A DNA stretch of 38,213 bases from a virus, in IMG/VR virus record IMGVR_UViG_3300037321_000128, positions 1 to 38,213 of that record. The stretch is one strand, 5' to 3'. The position numbers and the translations under genes were made by a program. Shown piece after piece: positions 9,498-16,927 of this stretch (position 1 is its first letter; every line of letters begins with the position of its first letter). Below the pieces are notes generated by a model. The model worked only from the letters and a program-made list of their open reading frames with translations, was not told the DNA's origin and did not search any database.

Positions 9498-9956
9498 TTA
9501 GCCCTTGATGCGGTAGGCGATGGTGAACACCAGCTTGGTCGTTGCCGTGAGGGCGGCGGCGCTGGCGACGAGTGCGACGACGCGGGTGAGGGTGCTGACG
9601 AGGTATGGGGTGGCAACGGCAGCCGGGACGGTGGCGGATGCGAAGTTGACGATACCGCCGGCGGAAAGGACGATGCCGTCCGCGTAGCGGTCTGCGTCAC
9701 CGGAATCCCCGATGTCGAGGGTGAGGGTGGTTCCCGGATCCGCGCAGGTGACGGTCGAGAGTTGCGGCACAAGCTCGCAACCGATCGGGAGATCGAGGAG
9801 CTGGAGCGTGTCGTTTGCCGCTTCCGTCCCCAGGAGGGTGTAGGTGGCGAGTGCATAGAGGACGGTGGCTCCGGTGCGGATGCCATCGACTCCAGCCTTG
9901 TCGCTGAACTCGGGGAGTTCGCGGGTGGTGATGAGGTCTGATTTGAAATTAGGCAT
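9498..9956 (-). CDS. Small structural protein downstream of the major capsid gene (head decoration candidate)
   Basis: This 152-aa protein starts at ATG 9956. It is rich in Ala, Thr, Val and Leu with alternating beta-type sequence and contains no known catalytic motif. It lies between two hairpins, one after the capsid gene and one strong terminator after its own stop, so it shares the capsid transcript. A head decoration or capsid-stabilising role is inferred from position only. Confidence 0.75.
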   Translation of the reverse strand: MPNFKSDLITTRELPEFSDKAGVDGIRTGATVLYALATYTLLGTEAANDTLQLLDLPIGCELVPQLSTVTCADPGTTLTLDIGDSGDADRYADGIVLSAGGIVNFASATVPAAVATPYLVSTLTRVVALVASAAALTATTKLVFTIAYRIKG

Positions 9957-9985
9957 TGTCGTAGTTGGTAGTAGTTGGTGGGGTT

Positions 9986-10012
9986 GGAGGGGCGGGGTTA
10001 TCCCGCCCCTCC
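9986..10012. terminator. Perfect 11-bp hairpin after the capsid gene
   Basis: An exact inverted repeat (GGAGGGGCGGG / CCCGCCCCTCC) with a five-base loop sits between the capsid stop and the next gene. There is no T run on either side. It may therefore slow transcription, protect the upstream mRNA end or mark a processing point rather than terminate fully. Confidence 0.6.
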
Positions 10013-10021
10013 GGTGGTTGG

Positions 10022-10963
10022 TTATGCTACTTTGGTGGCGATCTTGACGACCTTGACGTCTTCGGAACGGCAGGCGTTGAATGAGTAGTCGGAGTAGAAC
10101 TGCGTGATGTTCTTCAAATCCGCGCGCTTATCGACGCTGGTGTTGATGTCTTTCCAGACGTCCAGGTGAACCGCATCGGATGTCCAGATACCGGCGAAGC
10201 GGATGGTGGCATCTGCCGGGTCGTATGGAAGCTGGGTGGAGCGGATCCAGTTGATTCCGAGGAAGCTGGAGATGTTGCCCGCAGCGTCCAGCGTCGGCGG
10301 CATGAAGTCGCGGCTGAACAGGCGGTTGGCGGCGCTGCCGTTGGAAGCGTTGGCAAGGAAAAGCAAAGCCTCTTCCATGCTCGGGGTCATTGCGCCCCAG
10401 AGTTGGATTCCCCGGGCCATGGCGTCGTCACCGAAAGCCTCGTTATCCTTCAAAATCGTCTTGGCGCGGATGATCTTGTCAACGATGAGCGATGAGCTTG
10501 CAGGGGCACCGCTGGCGACGAAATCGACTTCGATGGTGTTGGCTGCCGGGATATTGGCTGGGGTGACACCCTCCTTGCCGACGTAGTTGACTCCGAACAG
10601 GCCTTTCAGGAAAACCTTGTCCATGCGGCGCTCGTAAGCGGCGCGGTGGGACATGATGTGCTTTCCGCCCGGAAGAATGGTGGGGGCGAGCAGTACTTCA
10701 TCGAAGGGCACGTCGGCAGTTGCGAGGTCAAACTTGCGGACACGGTTCCAACGCTTGTTGGTGTCAATCTCCTGGAGCTTGGTTTTGGCAATGCGCTCGC
10801 CGGTAGTCTCTTCGTCTTCGAGAGGCTCGTCGAGGTTGTGGGTTTTCGCCTCGCCGGTGCAGCCGGTGGTGACGATGGCCGCCTTGCGGAAACGCGAGAC
10901 GGATTGTTGGACGGCAGAAGTGAAGGTCTTGCCGAATTCGATGGTGAAATGATCGGGAATCAT
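10022..10963 (-). CDS. Major capsid protein
   Basis: The gene encodes 313 aa from ATG 10963. The sequence has the layout of the podovirus capsid family: an N-terminal arm (FTSAVQQSVSRFR), a charged extended loop (DEPLEDEETTGERIA), a central domain with RRMDKVFLKGLFG, and a C-terminal segment including HLDVWKDINTSVDKRADLKN. It follows the scaffold gene and carries its own leader with a repeated promoter-like motif, a terminator of the previous transcript and strong stem-loops. That is what one expects of the most highly expressed gene in the genome. Confidence 0.9.
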   Translation of the reverse strand: MIPDHFTIEFGKTFTSAVQQSVSRFRKAAIVTTGCTGEAKTHNLDEPLEDEETTGERIAKTKLQEIDTNKRWNRVRKFDLATADVPFDEVLLAPTILPGGKHIMSHRAAYERRMDKVFLKGLFGVNYVGKEGVTPANIPAANTIEVDFVASGAPASSSLIVDKIIRAKTILKDNEAFGDDAMARGIQLWGAMTPSMEEALLFLANASNGSAANRLFSRDFMPPTLDAAGNISSFLGINWIRSTQLPYDPADATIRFAGIWTSDAVHLDVWKDINTSVDKRADLKNITQFYSDYSFNACRSEDVKVVKIATKVA

Positions 10964-11156
10964 GGAGGTGGTGGTGTGAGGTTGTTGTTGGAATGGAATC
11001 GTATCTGGATTCGGTTCCGGTAGGCCTCACATGAGGGCCGTCTCCTATGGGGTGCGCTCCCGTAAGCGGGCGGGTGGCTTACCGGGCTTCCGTGGAAGTG
11101 AGCCGGGGCTTTCTGCCTGACGCTTGCGAGAATGGATCATTTTGTTTCAAACCGTC
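10964..11156 (-). promoter_or_regulatory. Structured leader of the capsid mRNA
   Basis: This is a noncoding stretch of about 190 bases ahead of the capsid start. On the minus strand it contains a stem GTAAGC...GCTTAC and a tight hairpin GGCC-TCA...TGA-GGCC, together with further GC-rich pairings. Together they form a compact folded region between the promoter-like motif and the ATG. No ORF is convincing. It may stabilise the capsid mRNA or expose the start, since no Shine-Dalgarno motif is visible. Confidence 0.5.
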
Positions 11157-11158
11157 GC

Positions 11159-11173
11159 TTTAAGGGGTGGCAA
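11159..11173 (-). promoter_or_regulatory. Late-region 15-mer motif, copy before the capsid gene
   Basis: Minus-strand TTGCCACCCCTTAAA, identical at 14588-14602 and 33533-33547. It lies just after the scaffold terminator and before the capsid leader. A phage-specific promoter or activator site is the simplest reading. Confidence 0.55.
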
Positions 11174-11176
11174 CAC

Positions 11177-11210
11177 AAAAAGCCCGCGCTCCGGGGATGG
11201 AGGCGGGCTT
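11177..11210 (-). terminator. Rho-independent terminator after the scaffold gene
   Basis: Minus strand AAGCCCGC-loop-GCGGGC followed by five T, about 20 bases after the scaffold stop and immediately before the repeated 15-mer. It separates the portal/scaffold transcript from the capsid transcript. Confidence 0.85.
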
Positions 11211-11229
11211 GCGATTGGGTGTGGGCGGG

Positions 11230-12105
11230 TTACTGCGCGGCTTCCTTATGGAGGCGCACGATTTCATTGTAGGCGGCAAGTTTTTCCTCGTCGGTGCCTT
11301 CGTTGTATTTCTTGCCCCAGACCGGATCCGATCCGTCGCGGATGGAATCCATTTTCTGAACGGCGCTGCGGATGTCTCCAAAGCCAGCCGGGAGACGGGT
11401 GCGATCTTCGCTGGTGAGCTTGCCCATTTCCACGGCGATTTGTGCCAAGGCCGGGTTGCCGAGGACGGCGGCGAGGGCTGGATCGTCGGCGGGAATGCCT
11501 GCGGATGCGGCGAGGGTGCCGAGCATGTGGCGGGCGATGGATTTGTTTTCCTCAAATTTCCCGCCCCACTTGGCGATGAGTGCGTCCTGGGCGGCCTGCT
11601 GCTCCCCGGCGATGCGCTCGCCTTCCTGCTTGAGGACTTCGGTTTGCATGGCCTGGTATTCTGCGACGATGGCTGCGACGGCTGGGGCGCTGCCGTGGTG
11701 CTTGTGGGCAACGGCTGCGATGCGGTCATACATGGCCTTGTCGGAATCTGCTGCACCTTCCGGGATCTGGAAGCCGTACGCGGTCGGGGTGCCTTCGGCT
11801 GGGACTTTGGCGAGGGCATGGTAGCGGCTCACGTCCTCCGGCTGGGATTGCTCGCCGGGATACGCTGGCCCTTGTCCCCGGAAGTGCAGGTAGGACTTGG
11901 CCAGTGCACCGACGTTTTTGAAATCCTTGAGGGATGCCACGTGCGGTGCGAATTCATCGCCGAGCGAGGAATGCCAGTTTTCGCCGAAGCTGCCATCGGG
12001 ATTGAATGAGGCGGGTGGAGTTGCTCCGGCGGCGGCTCCGCCTCCGTTGTCTCCGCCATCGGCGTCTGCCTCGCTGCGGAGGATGTTGTTGTGTCTGTTT
12101 TTCAT
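11230..12105 (-). CDS. Capsid assembly scaffolding protein
   Basis: The gene encodes 291 aa from ATG 12105. The first 40 residues are disordered and Gly/Ala/Asp-rich. A helical, acidic and Gln/Glu/Ala-rich body follows, with a basic, Lys/Glu-rich C-terminus, a common scaffold architecture. It sits between the portal region and the major capsid gene as in T7 (gene 9). The WHSSLGDEFAPH segment near residue 44 resembles the N-terminal conserved block of many podovirus scaffold proteins. Confidence 0.82.
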   Translation of the reverse strand: MKNRHNNILRSEADADGGDNGGGAAAGATPPASFNPDGSFGENWHSSLGDEFAPHVASLKDFKNVGALAKSYLHFRGQGPAYPGEQSQPEDVSRYHALAKVPAEGTPTAYGFQIPEGAADSDKAMYDRIAAVAHKHHGSAPAVAAIVAEYQAMQTEVLKQEGERIAGEQQAAQDALIAKWGGKFEENKSIARHMLGTLAASAGIPADDPALAAVLGNPALAQIAVEMGKLTSEDRTRLPAGFGDIRSAVQKMDSIRDGSDPVWGKKYNEGTDEEKLAAYNEIVRLHKEAAQ

Positions 12106-12119
12106 GGTTGTTTGGAAAT

Positions 12120-12195
12120 GGGTTGCAGGGATTGGAATCGAACCAACGTTTCCGGCGTTATGAGCGCCAGCGGGAAGCCAACATCCCCCCCTGCG
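12120..12195 (-). tRNA. tRNA-Met(CAT), initiator-like; possibly degenerate
   Basis: A full cloverleaf can be drawn on the minus strand: acceptor CGCAGGG / CCCTGCA with a C1-A72 mismatch, anticodon stem TGGCG/CGCCG around the loop CTCATAA, variable GAAAC, T-arm GTTGG-TTCGATT-CCAAT, discriminator A, and 73 nt to the discriminator. The C1-A72 mismatch is a hallmark of bacterial initiator tRNA. Deviations are a D-arm shifted by one base (GGGA/TCCC), no T8, no A14, and CCC in place of an encoded CCA. It lies between a small hypothetical gene and the scaffold gene. It could be a working phage tRNA, a decaying copy or a tRNA-like mRNA element. Confidence 0.65.
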
Positions 12196-12200
12196 GTTTT

Positions 12201-12384
12201 TTATGAGATGAGGGTTTCGAGGCGGGCGAGGGCTTGTTCCGCACCATCGGCCTCGGCATGGAGGACGAGGAGATGGTCGGCGCGGTGGGTGTAATACTCG
12301 GCGAATTTCTCGTCGGAGAATGTTGCCGCGGCAAAAATCAGGTATGCGATACCGCCACAGCCTTGGACAGGATCGCGGGCGGGT
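12201..12384 (-). CDS. Small hypothetical protein with unresolved start
   Basis: From about 12350 to the stop at 12201 the frame encodes convincing helical protein sequence (DEKFAEYYTHRADHLLVL, then AEADGAEQALARLETLIS) with the codon use of its neighbours. No ATG, GTG or TTG in this frame lies close upstream. The same frame runs back through the frameshifted gene and would begin at ATG 12695. It is therefore either a separate gene with an unusual start next to the TGA at 12385, or the C-terminus of the upstream protein after a second shift. Its function is unknown. Confidence 0.55.
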
Positions 12385-12695
12385 TCAACGGATGGCTTCG
12401 GGCGGCTTTGGCTCGGGGGCGTCTTCGGGGGTTTCGAGGCGGGCGATGATGTCGAGGATGACGGATTGCCTGCCGTTGAGGTAGGCGGCGAGGATGGGGT
12501 CTGAGGGGGGGGCGGGGTTGAACTGACTCCCGGCGGGGAATACAAAACAGGGCTGTCCGTGTCTGACGGACTGCTTGAGGAGGTCGAGTTCGCGCTGGCC
12601 GTGCCCGCTGGTGAAGGTGGCGCGGGTGTCGGCGAGGATGTCGGCGAGGCTTCGTTCTGCGGCGGGGTCACTACTTTTTTTTTGTGCGATGGCAT
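12385..12695 (-). CDS. Small conserved-type phage protein requiring a -1 shift at a 9-A tract
   Basis: ATG 12695 opens MPSHKKK and then meets nine consecutive A residues (12675-12683 on the plus strand as T). In the zero frame the following 100 codons give an implausible Ser/Thr/Pro-rich product. After a -1 shift in the tract, the sequence becomes ordinary globular protein, with ERSLADILADTRATFTSGH, then GQPCFVFPAGSQFNPA, ending ...PPEAIR at 12385. There is no start codon in that second frame downstream of the previous gene. So either ribosomes or polymerase slip here, or the assembly lost one A. The product of about 103 aa lies just after the portal gene and has no recognised function. Confidence 0.65.
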
Positions 12696-12717
12696 GGTTT
12701 TGGTTTGGTTGATGAGA

Positions 12718-14364
12718 TTATTGGCCGGCGAGTCCGGCGAGGGATTGGATACCTTCGGCACCGCCAAGGGAGCCTACGGCTTTTGCAGCCTCTGCGGCTT
12801 GCTGGGCTTGCTGTGCTTGGGCGCGGGCTTCGCGCATGGCGGCGATGGCCTCCGGTTCCTTGATGAAGGTTTCCGGGAGTCCCTTGTAGCGCATGAAGGC
12901 GGGGCCGATGGTGTCGGTATCCAGGAAATCAAAGATGCCGGGATCTACCTCGGCGAGTGGCAAGAGGACGTTGATGCAGTCGGCGAAGTTGGCGATTTGG
13001 GATTGCTCTAGCGCTAGTGCCATGGTCGAGGTGTATTCGACGGCAGGCTCGGCGATGAATGCGGACAGCTCGCCTTGCTGGAGGACGGATTGCGGCGGTG
13101 GCGGGAAAGCGCCTTGACGGAGGAGGATGTTGAAGGAGCGCTTGAGAAGGGGCCCTTGGAATTCCCGGATCAGGTTGGCGAAGATGGGGTGGAAGAGTTC
13201 CCGGGATTCGGAGACGATGGCGCGGACTTCGGTGGCGGTGGCGTCGCGGTCGAGCTGCGAGATGGCGTTGAACAGGGGGACGTAGAAGGCCTCCTCGATG
13301 GCGCGGCGCTTGTCCTGCGCCCCGTCCTTGGCGATGTCATAGCGTCCGCCGGTCAGCCATTCCTCGGGTTGTTGGCCGTTTGCAGGATCGTAGCATGTGA
13401 GTCCGAGGGCGCGGAAGTTGACGTCGCCCTTGAGGTTGGCTCCGTAGCGGACACGGGGGAACGCGGATACCTCCAGAAGAGTATCTTTCATCTGTTCGAT
13501 GAAGTTCGCCTGGGCCGCTTCGGGAAGGGCGAGGATGGATGGTGCCCACCCGTAGGGGGAATCGCCCCATGTTTCCCAGCGGGAGACGGCGAGGGGGAAT
13601 TCGTCGAATCCCTCTTCGCGTAGGAGGATCTTTTCCTTGCAGAGGATGTAAGTGGACTCGAAGGGCTTGGATTTTGAATCGGTCTTTCGCGGGTCGCGCA
13701 TCATCCGGGGGCGGATGGTGTGCCGGACTTCCATCGGTTCCAGGGCTTCGCGGGGATCGGTGAGCTTTTTCAAGACACACTCCGGGGTATCGTCCCCGAA
13801 CATTTGTTTGATCTGCTTCGGGGTGAGACGATGCAGGCGGGTGAGGGTGTCGATCTCCGAGAAATCATCCTCGGCAACGGAGTAGGTGCCGATGGGGTAG
13901 CTGCGGAAATGCAGGCCGCGTCCGCCTTTTCCCGAACAAGTCTCGGTGGCGGCGGTGCCGAATGCGCCCCGGTCGAGGTAATGCTCCTTGGCGATGTTGT
14001 AGAAGTTGGATGCTGCCAGGGCGCGGGAGAGGATTTCCCCGCAATACTGATACCATGAGACGGCGGACGGGTTTTCCGCGAGGCCATCCGGTGGGCGTAG
14101 GGCGAACCATCGCGCTCCCATGGGTGTGATCCGGGCTGCTTGGCCGTTGGCGAGGGTGCGGTTGGAACGCTGGGCGGTGCCATCGAAACTCAGGGCGATC
14201 TGGCCGCGCTCCGGGCTGCTTCCGTGCGGTGCGCGGTTCTGGGTGAGGGAGCGGCGGGGGTGGCAAATGTCAGCCTGTTCCTGCCAGAGAGAATCCCATG
14301 GAGCGCGGCGGGCGTCCATGGCGGAGCCGAGTTCAAGGATCTCGTCGATGCGCTCGCTTTCCAT
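12718..14364 (-). CDS. Portal protein (T7 gp8-like head-tail connector)
   Basis: The gene encodes 548 aa, starting at ATG 14364, which overlaps the stop of the 62-aa gene as TAATG. T7 gp8 has 536 aa. The sequence carries the usual features of the podovirus connector family: an N-terminal helix followed by W-x-S-L-W-x-E (residues 23-29), LDRGAFGTAATE in the middle, WGDSPYGWAPS, a helical channel segment with ATATEVRAI, and a Gln/Ala-rich C-terminal tail. The start at 14784 in the longer frame is rejected because it would read through the 62-aa gene with Arg/Pro-rich sequence. It forms the dodecameric DNA channel at the capsid vertex. Confidence 0.9.
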   Translation of the reverse strand: MESERIDEILELGSAMDARRAPWDSLWQEQADICHPRRSLTQNRAPHGSSPERGQIALSFDGTAQRSNRTLANGQAARITPMGARWFALRPPDGLAENPSAVSWYQYCGEILSRALAASNFYNIAKEHYLDRGAFGTAATETCSGKGGRGLHFRSYPIGTYSVAEDDFSEIDTLTRLHRLTPKQIKQMFGDDTPECVLKKLTDPREALEPMEVRHTIRPRMMRDPRKTDSKSKPFESTYILCKEKILLREEGFDEFPLAVSRWETWGDSPYGWAPSILALPEAAQANFIEQMKDTLLEVSAFPRVRYGANLKGDVNFRALGLTCYDPANGQQPEEWLTGGRYDIAKDGAQDKRRAIEEAFYVPLFNAISQLDRDATATEVRAIVSESRELFHPIFANLIREFQGPLLKRSFNILLRQGAFPPPPQSVLQQGELSAFIAEPAVEYTSTMALALEQSQIANFADCINVLLPLAEVDPGIFDFLDTDTIGPAFMRYKGLPETFIKEPEAIAAMREARAQAQQAQQAAEAAKAVGSLGGAEGIQSLAGLAGQ

Positions 14365-14552
14365 TATCCGAGGGTGGATTTCATCCCCTCCGGTAGGGCG
14401 GACGCACCGGGGCGAAGGAGGGTTTTGGAAAAGTCGTAGCGGTCGCGGGTCTTTTTGCGGAGGCCGGCGGCATCCTGGGCGACATCGGCGGAGTTCGCGG
14501 TGGTGGCTGCGGATGGCGCGGGTGGTGCGGGCGGTGCTTTTGGCGACTTCAC
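14364..14552 (-). CDS. 62-aa protein preceding the portal gene
   Basis: A GTG start at 14552 gives 62 aa: an Ala/Pro-rich N-terminus, then a basic DAAGLRKKTRDRYDFSKTLL segment. Its TAA stop overlaps the portal ATG by one base, so the two are translationally coupled. Small proteins with a basic R-rich segment ending near T-x-L are frequent in this position in podoviruses, but their role is not established. The 15-mer motif lies about 35 bases upstream. Confidence 0.7.
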   Translation of the reverse strand: MKSPKAPPAPPAPSAATTANSADVAQDAAGLRKKTRDRYDFSKTLLRPGASALPEGMKSTLG

Positions 14553-14587
14553 CCGGCCAGAATGCGGGTTTTGCTCCAGGGAGAGGG

Positions 14588-14602
14588 TTTAAGGGGTGGC
14601 AA
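14588..14602 (-). promoter_or_regulatory. Late-region 15-mer motif, copy before the portal operon
   Basis: Minus-strand TTGCCACCCCTTAAA overlaps the last codons (L-A-T-P-stop) of the 113-aa gene and precedes the 62-aa and portal genes. The exact identity with two noncoding copies suggests selection on the DNA rather than on the peptide. Confidence 0.55.
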
Positions 14603-14930
14603 GGGGGATGGTCATGCGGCGGAGGCGTTGCTGTCCGCGGCGCTGGAAAGTCACTTCCCGCACGTTGTGGGCGCGGGCGATGGTGAGGAGGGCGTTGACC
14701 GATCCGGCGGCTGCCCATACGTGCCACGTCCCGAGAGTGGGCGGGGATATCTGGAATGGATCGAGGTGCTTTTGATCCTCCCAATGGAAATAGACCGGCC
14801 TTGCCATCACGAATGCGTCAGGGGTGGATACGACTGCTCCAAGCTGGAGATGTATCTCCAGCGCGTCAGACCAGGAGAGTTCCCGGTCTGCGGTGATGTA
14901 ATCGGAGTGGGCGGCGAGGTAGGGGGTCAT
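14589..14930 (-). CDS. 113-aa hypothetical protein between terL and portal
   Basis: ATG 14930 starts a 113-aa protein containing aromatic, well-ordered sequence (HWEDQKHLDPFQ, then TWHVWAAAGSVNALLTIARAH). It lies immediately left of the second attI-like element, whose hairpin would end transcripts coming from the terL side. I do not recognise a family. A small virion or assembly protein is likely from its place in the structural block. Its C-terminal codons contain one copy of the late 15-mer. Confidence 0.7.
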   Translation of the reverse strand: MTPYLAAHSDYITADRELSWSDALEIHLQLGAVVSTPDAFVMARPVYFHWEDQKHLDPFQISPPTLGTWHVWAAAGSVNALLTIARAHNVREVTFQRRGQQRLRRMTIPLATP

Positions 14931-14935
14931 GAGGC

Positions 14936-14970
14936 TTGGAATAAAACCGCGCGTGCGGTTGAATCAGTGG
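14936..14970. mobile_element. Second attI-like site (attI2)
   Basis: Thirty-five bases are identical to the attI next to intI (20298-20332), ending in the G of the G/TT crossover and followed by a cassette. The element contains the inverted repeat AACCGC-GCGT-GCGGTT. On the minus strand this hairpin is followed by TTTATT and could act as a weak terminator. It supplies the TGA that ends the ORF of the adjoining cassette. Confidence 0.8.
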
Positions 14971-15161
14971 TTCTCCTCATAGATTCCACGCTCCGTCGCC
15001 CAATCCACCATGGATGACATCGGGCGTTTCCGTTGGTCTTCGAAGTGCTTGTGGAGCTTTTCCACGCGCTCATTGTGTCGGCGCGTTTCTTCCGCTCGCT
15101 TCCGCATGTCCGCGAAAGTTTCGTTGCCTCTGGCGAGTCCGTATCCGGGGTAGTATCTCAT
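14964..15161 (-). CDS. Cassette ORF, second copy (65 aa, C-terminus set by attI2)
   Basis: Its first 62 or so residues are the same as those of the 79-aa ORF at 22140-22379, because the whole cassette is duplicated. Here the frame meets a TGA inside attI2 after ...EENH, so the product is 65 aa; in the array it continues into the neighbouring attC. It is basic, with MRKRAEETRRHNERVEKLHKHFEDQR forming a predicted coiled coil. Its function is unknown. The comparison shows that the C-terminus of cassette proteins depends on what lies to the left. Confidence 0.65.
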   Translation of the reverse strand: MRYYPGYGLARGNETFADMRKRAEETRRHNERVEKLHKHFEDQRKRPMSSMVDWATERGIYEENH

Positions 15162-15256
15162 AGATTTTTGAAGATGGAGAACAAGGCGGTGGAAGTGACG
15201 GCATACAGCCGTCTGATTAAATTGGAGGCTCTGCGTTGCCGCACTTCACCTCGACG
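14971..15256. mobile_element. Integron cassette, second copy of cassette 6, at attI2
   Basis: The 286 bases appear identical to 22189-22474. Identity starts and ends at G/TT junctions, apart from the TTC that the two following sequences share by chance. This is the footprint of IntI-mediated excision and insertion rather than homologous recombination. The attC of this copy spans about 15176-15262 (R'' GGAGAAC, R' G/TT at 15256). Confidence 0.88.
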
Positions 15257-15328
15257 TTCGCGAGAGTCATTGCCTGCGCCCACAGTCGTTCGGACGTTTG
15301 CCATTCGTGCGTGCCTTCAATCACGGCG
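15217..15328 (-). pseudogene. Truncated cassette ORF or remnant beside terL
   Basis: Between the attC of the inserted cassette and the terL stop are 72 bases that begin TTCGCG after G and end at another GCG/TTAGCG core. The minus strand reads GTG 15324 to 15217, ending in WAQAMTLANVEVKCGNAEPPI-like sequence. Its final residues are encoded by the attC and are shared with the cassette 7 product. No R'' box is present, so this looks like a cassette that lost most of its body, or original phage sequence next to an ancient junction. Confidence 0.4.
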
Positions 15329-16921
15329 TTAGCGGATGGATCGGGGCTTGTGGTTCTGGAGAGAAGGGGCGTTTACCATGTTCCTGCGCCATGCCTCGGC
15401 GAAGGTTCGGAAGGCGTCGGCGGAGTGGGAAAAAATATCGTGCTTGGGCATTTCGCGGAGCTTCTGGACTCCGGCGGCGGAGATGTCTTTCTGGTAGCCT
15501 TCGAGGCAGGCGATGCCAGACGGGAATTCCTCGGCGGTCTGGTCGGGAAGATGGGTGGTGCCGTTGGCGTTGCGGGAGGTATCGCAGTTTTCTTTGTGAA
15601 ACCAGCAATGCGGGAGGATGTCGCGGACGTAGCCGATGCCCAGCCATTTGTCCGGGGTGCGGGGTACAACGATGATGTTGCGCAGTCCGCAGTCCTCGAG
15701 GGTTGACTTGTAGCTTTTCCCGTCGTTGGGGGATCGGGTTTCCGCATCATGCGGCAGGAAGTGGGCTGCGATGGGCTTGTTCCATTTGTTTTCCCAACGC
15801 AGCATCTGGTCTGGCATGGAGGAGGCTGGCATGGATTCCGCCTCGTACCAGTCGAGCACGAGAAACCAGCGTCCTACCGGCTGGATGAGCCATACTGAGG
15901 TGTAATCGGAGAGGCCGATGTCCCAGAATGTGAAGATGGGCAGGGGTTTTTCCAGCCCGAAGGAGGTGATGCGCCCCGCGGCGCGGAGGTTGGCCATCTG
16001 GGTGCCGTAGATCGCGCCATCGAAGACGGCTTCGAAAGCCTCGCCGGGGGTCGAGGGGAATTCCTTTTTCATGCCGTGGCCTTGCTCGATGTGCTTGCGG
16101 TCATACCAGAGCATTTGTTCCGGTGAACAGGTGATGTCGTGTTCCGCTTTGAGGCGGGTGAAATACTTGAGGATTTCCGTCCGGATCTGGTGCCCCCGGG
16201 TGTCGAGCACGTAGCGGGTGTCGCGCCACCATGGGAAGAAATGGAAACGGGAATCGAGCTGGGTGAGGTTGGAATCATCGTTTTTCATGGCGATGTTTAG
16301 GAGGCGGTAGTGATCGCCGATTCGCCCGCCTTCGTGGGTGGATTCGATATTGCGGACGTTGCCCGGGGTCATGGAGTTGAACGCGCCGTTGATGATCTCG
16401 CGCATTTTCTTGGGTGCCCAAATGGCGATTTTCCCCGGTTCGGAAATGTGGATGCGCTGGGGGGTGGTGCCGCGCAGGGAGGTGCTGCAACGGATCGATG
16501 AGCCGTTGGCGAGGGTGAACTTGCGCGCGGCGCGGGAGTGGACTGGGATGGCCTTCTTGATCGCCGCGCCGATGCGCCAGGTTTCCGGGTGGATTTCCCC
16601 ATCATCAAGGTGGTCATAGGCGAGGGCGAACATGGCGAGCTTGGATTCCGCATCGTCGATGGTGTAATCGATGATGCCGGCGGAAAGTCCGACGTGCGAG
16701 AACAGGAGATCGTCGATGTAGAGGATCTGGATGAAGGTGGAGAGGCCGAGCTTGCGGGCTTTGAGGATGTGGTTGCAGAACCACATGCGGTTGTAGAATT
16801 CCCGCTGGGCGTAGTTCGGCTTGAAGGGGATGAGACGGCCTTTGTCATCGGTGATCGTGTAGAGGTTCTGGAGACGCCACTCACGGCTGGCCAGCGGGGT
16901 ATTGGCGAGCTGGGGTAGCAT
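15329..16921 (-). CDS. terL: Terminase large subunit
   Basis: The gene encodes 530 aa from ATG 16921. The ATPase domain has the Walker A variant KARKLGLST (residues 54-62) and a Walker B type strand ending in IHISE with E161. The nuclease domain has FWDIGLSD (D333) and the C-terminal HSADAFRT (D502), as in RNase H-like packaging nucleases. The gene follows terS by six bases. Its TAA stop lies exactly on a GCGTTAGCG sequence identical to cassette cores in the integron, so the last codons border a recombination junction. It powers DNA packaging through the portal. Confidence 0.92.
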   Translation of the reverse strand: MLPQLANTPLASREWRLQNLYTITDDKGRLIPFKPNYAQREFYNRMWFCNHILKARKLGLSTFIQILYIDDLLFSHVGLSAGIIDYTIDDAESKLAMFALAYDHLDDGEIHPETWRIGAAIKKAIPVHSRAARKFTLANGSSIRCSTSLRGTTPQRIHISEPGKIAIWAPKKMREIINGAFNSMTPGNVRNIESTHEGGRIGDHYRLLNIAMKNDDSNLTQLDSRFHFFPWWRDTRYVLDTRGHQIRTEILKYFTRLKAEHDITCSPEQMLWYDRKHIEQGHGMKKEFPSTPGEAFEAVFDGAIYGTQMANLRAAGRITSFGLEKPLPIFTFWDIGLSDYTSVWLIQPVGRWFLVLDWYEAESMPASSMPDQMLRWENKWNKPIAAHFLPHDAETRSPNDGKSYKSTLEDCGLRNIIVVPRTPDKWLGIGYVRDILPHCWFHKENCDTSRNANGTTHLPDQTAEEFPSGIACLEGYQKDISAAGVQKLREMPKHDIFSHSADAFRTFAEAWRRNMVNAPSLQNHKPRSIR

Positions 16922-16927
16922 TGGGGT

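Noticed and set aside
11167-12009. Plus-strand open frame of 280 codons opposite the scaffold gene
   Set aside because: The minus-strand scaffold protein has the right layout and synteny; the plus frame is compositionally odd and starts within a terminator.
14365-14784. An upstream extension of the portal gene to 14784
   Set aside because: The extension is Arg/Pro/His-rich, overlaps the 62-aa gene and the 15-mer, and would make the portal far longer than its family.
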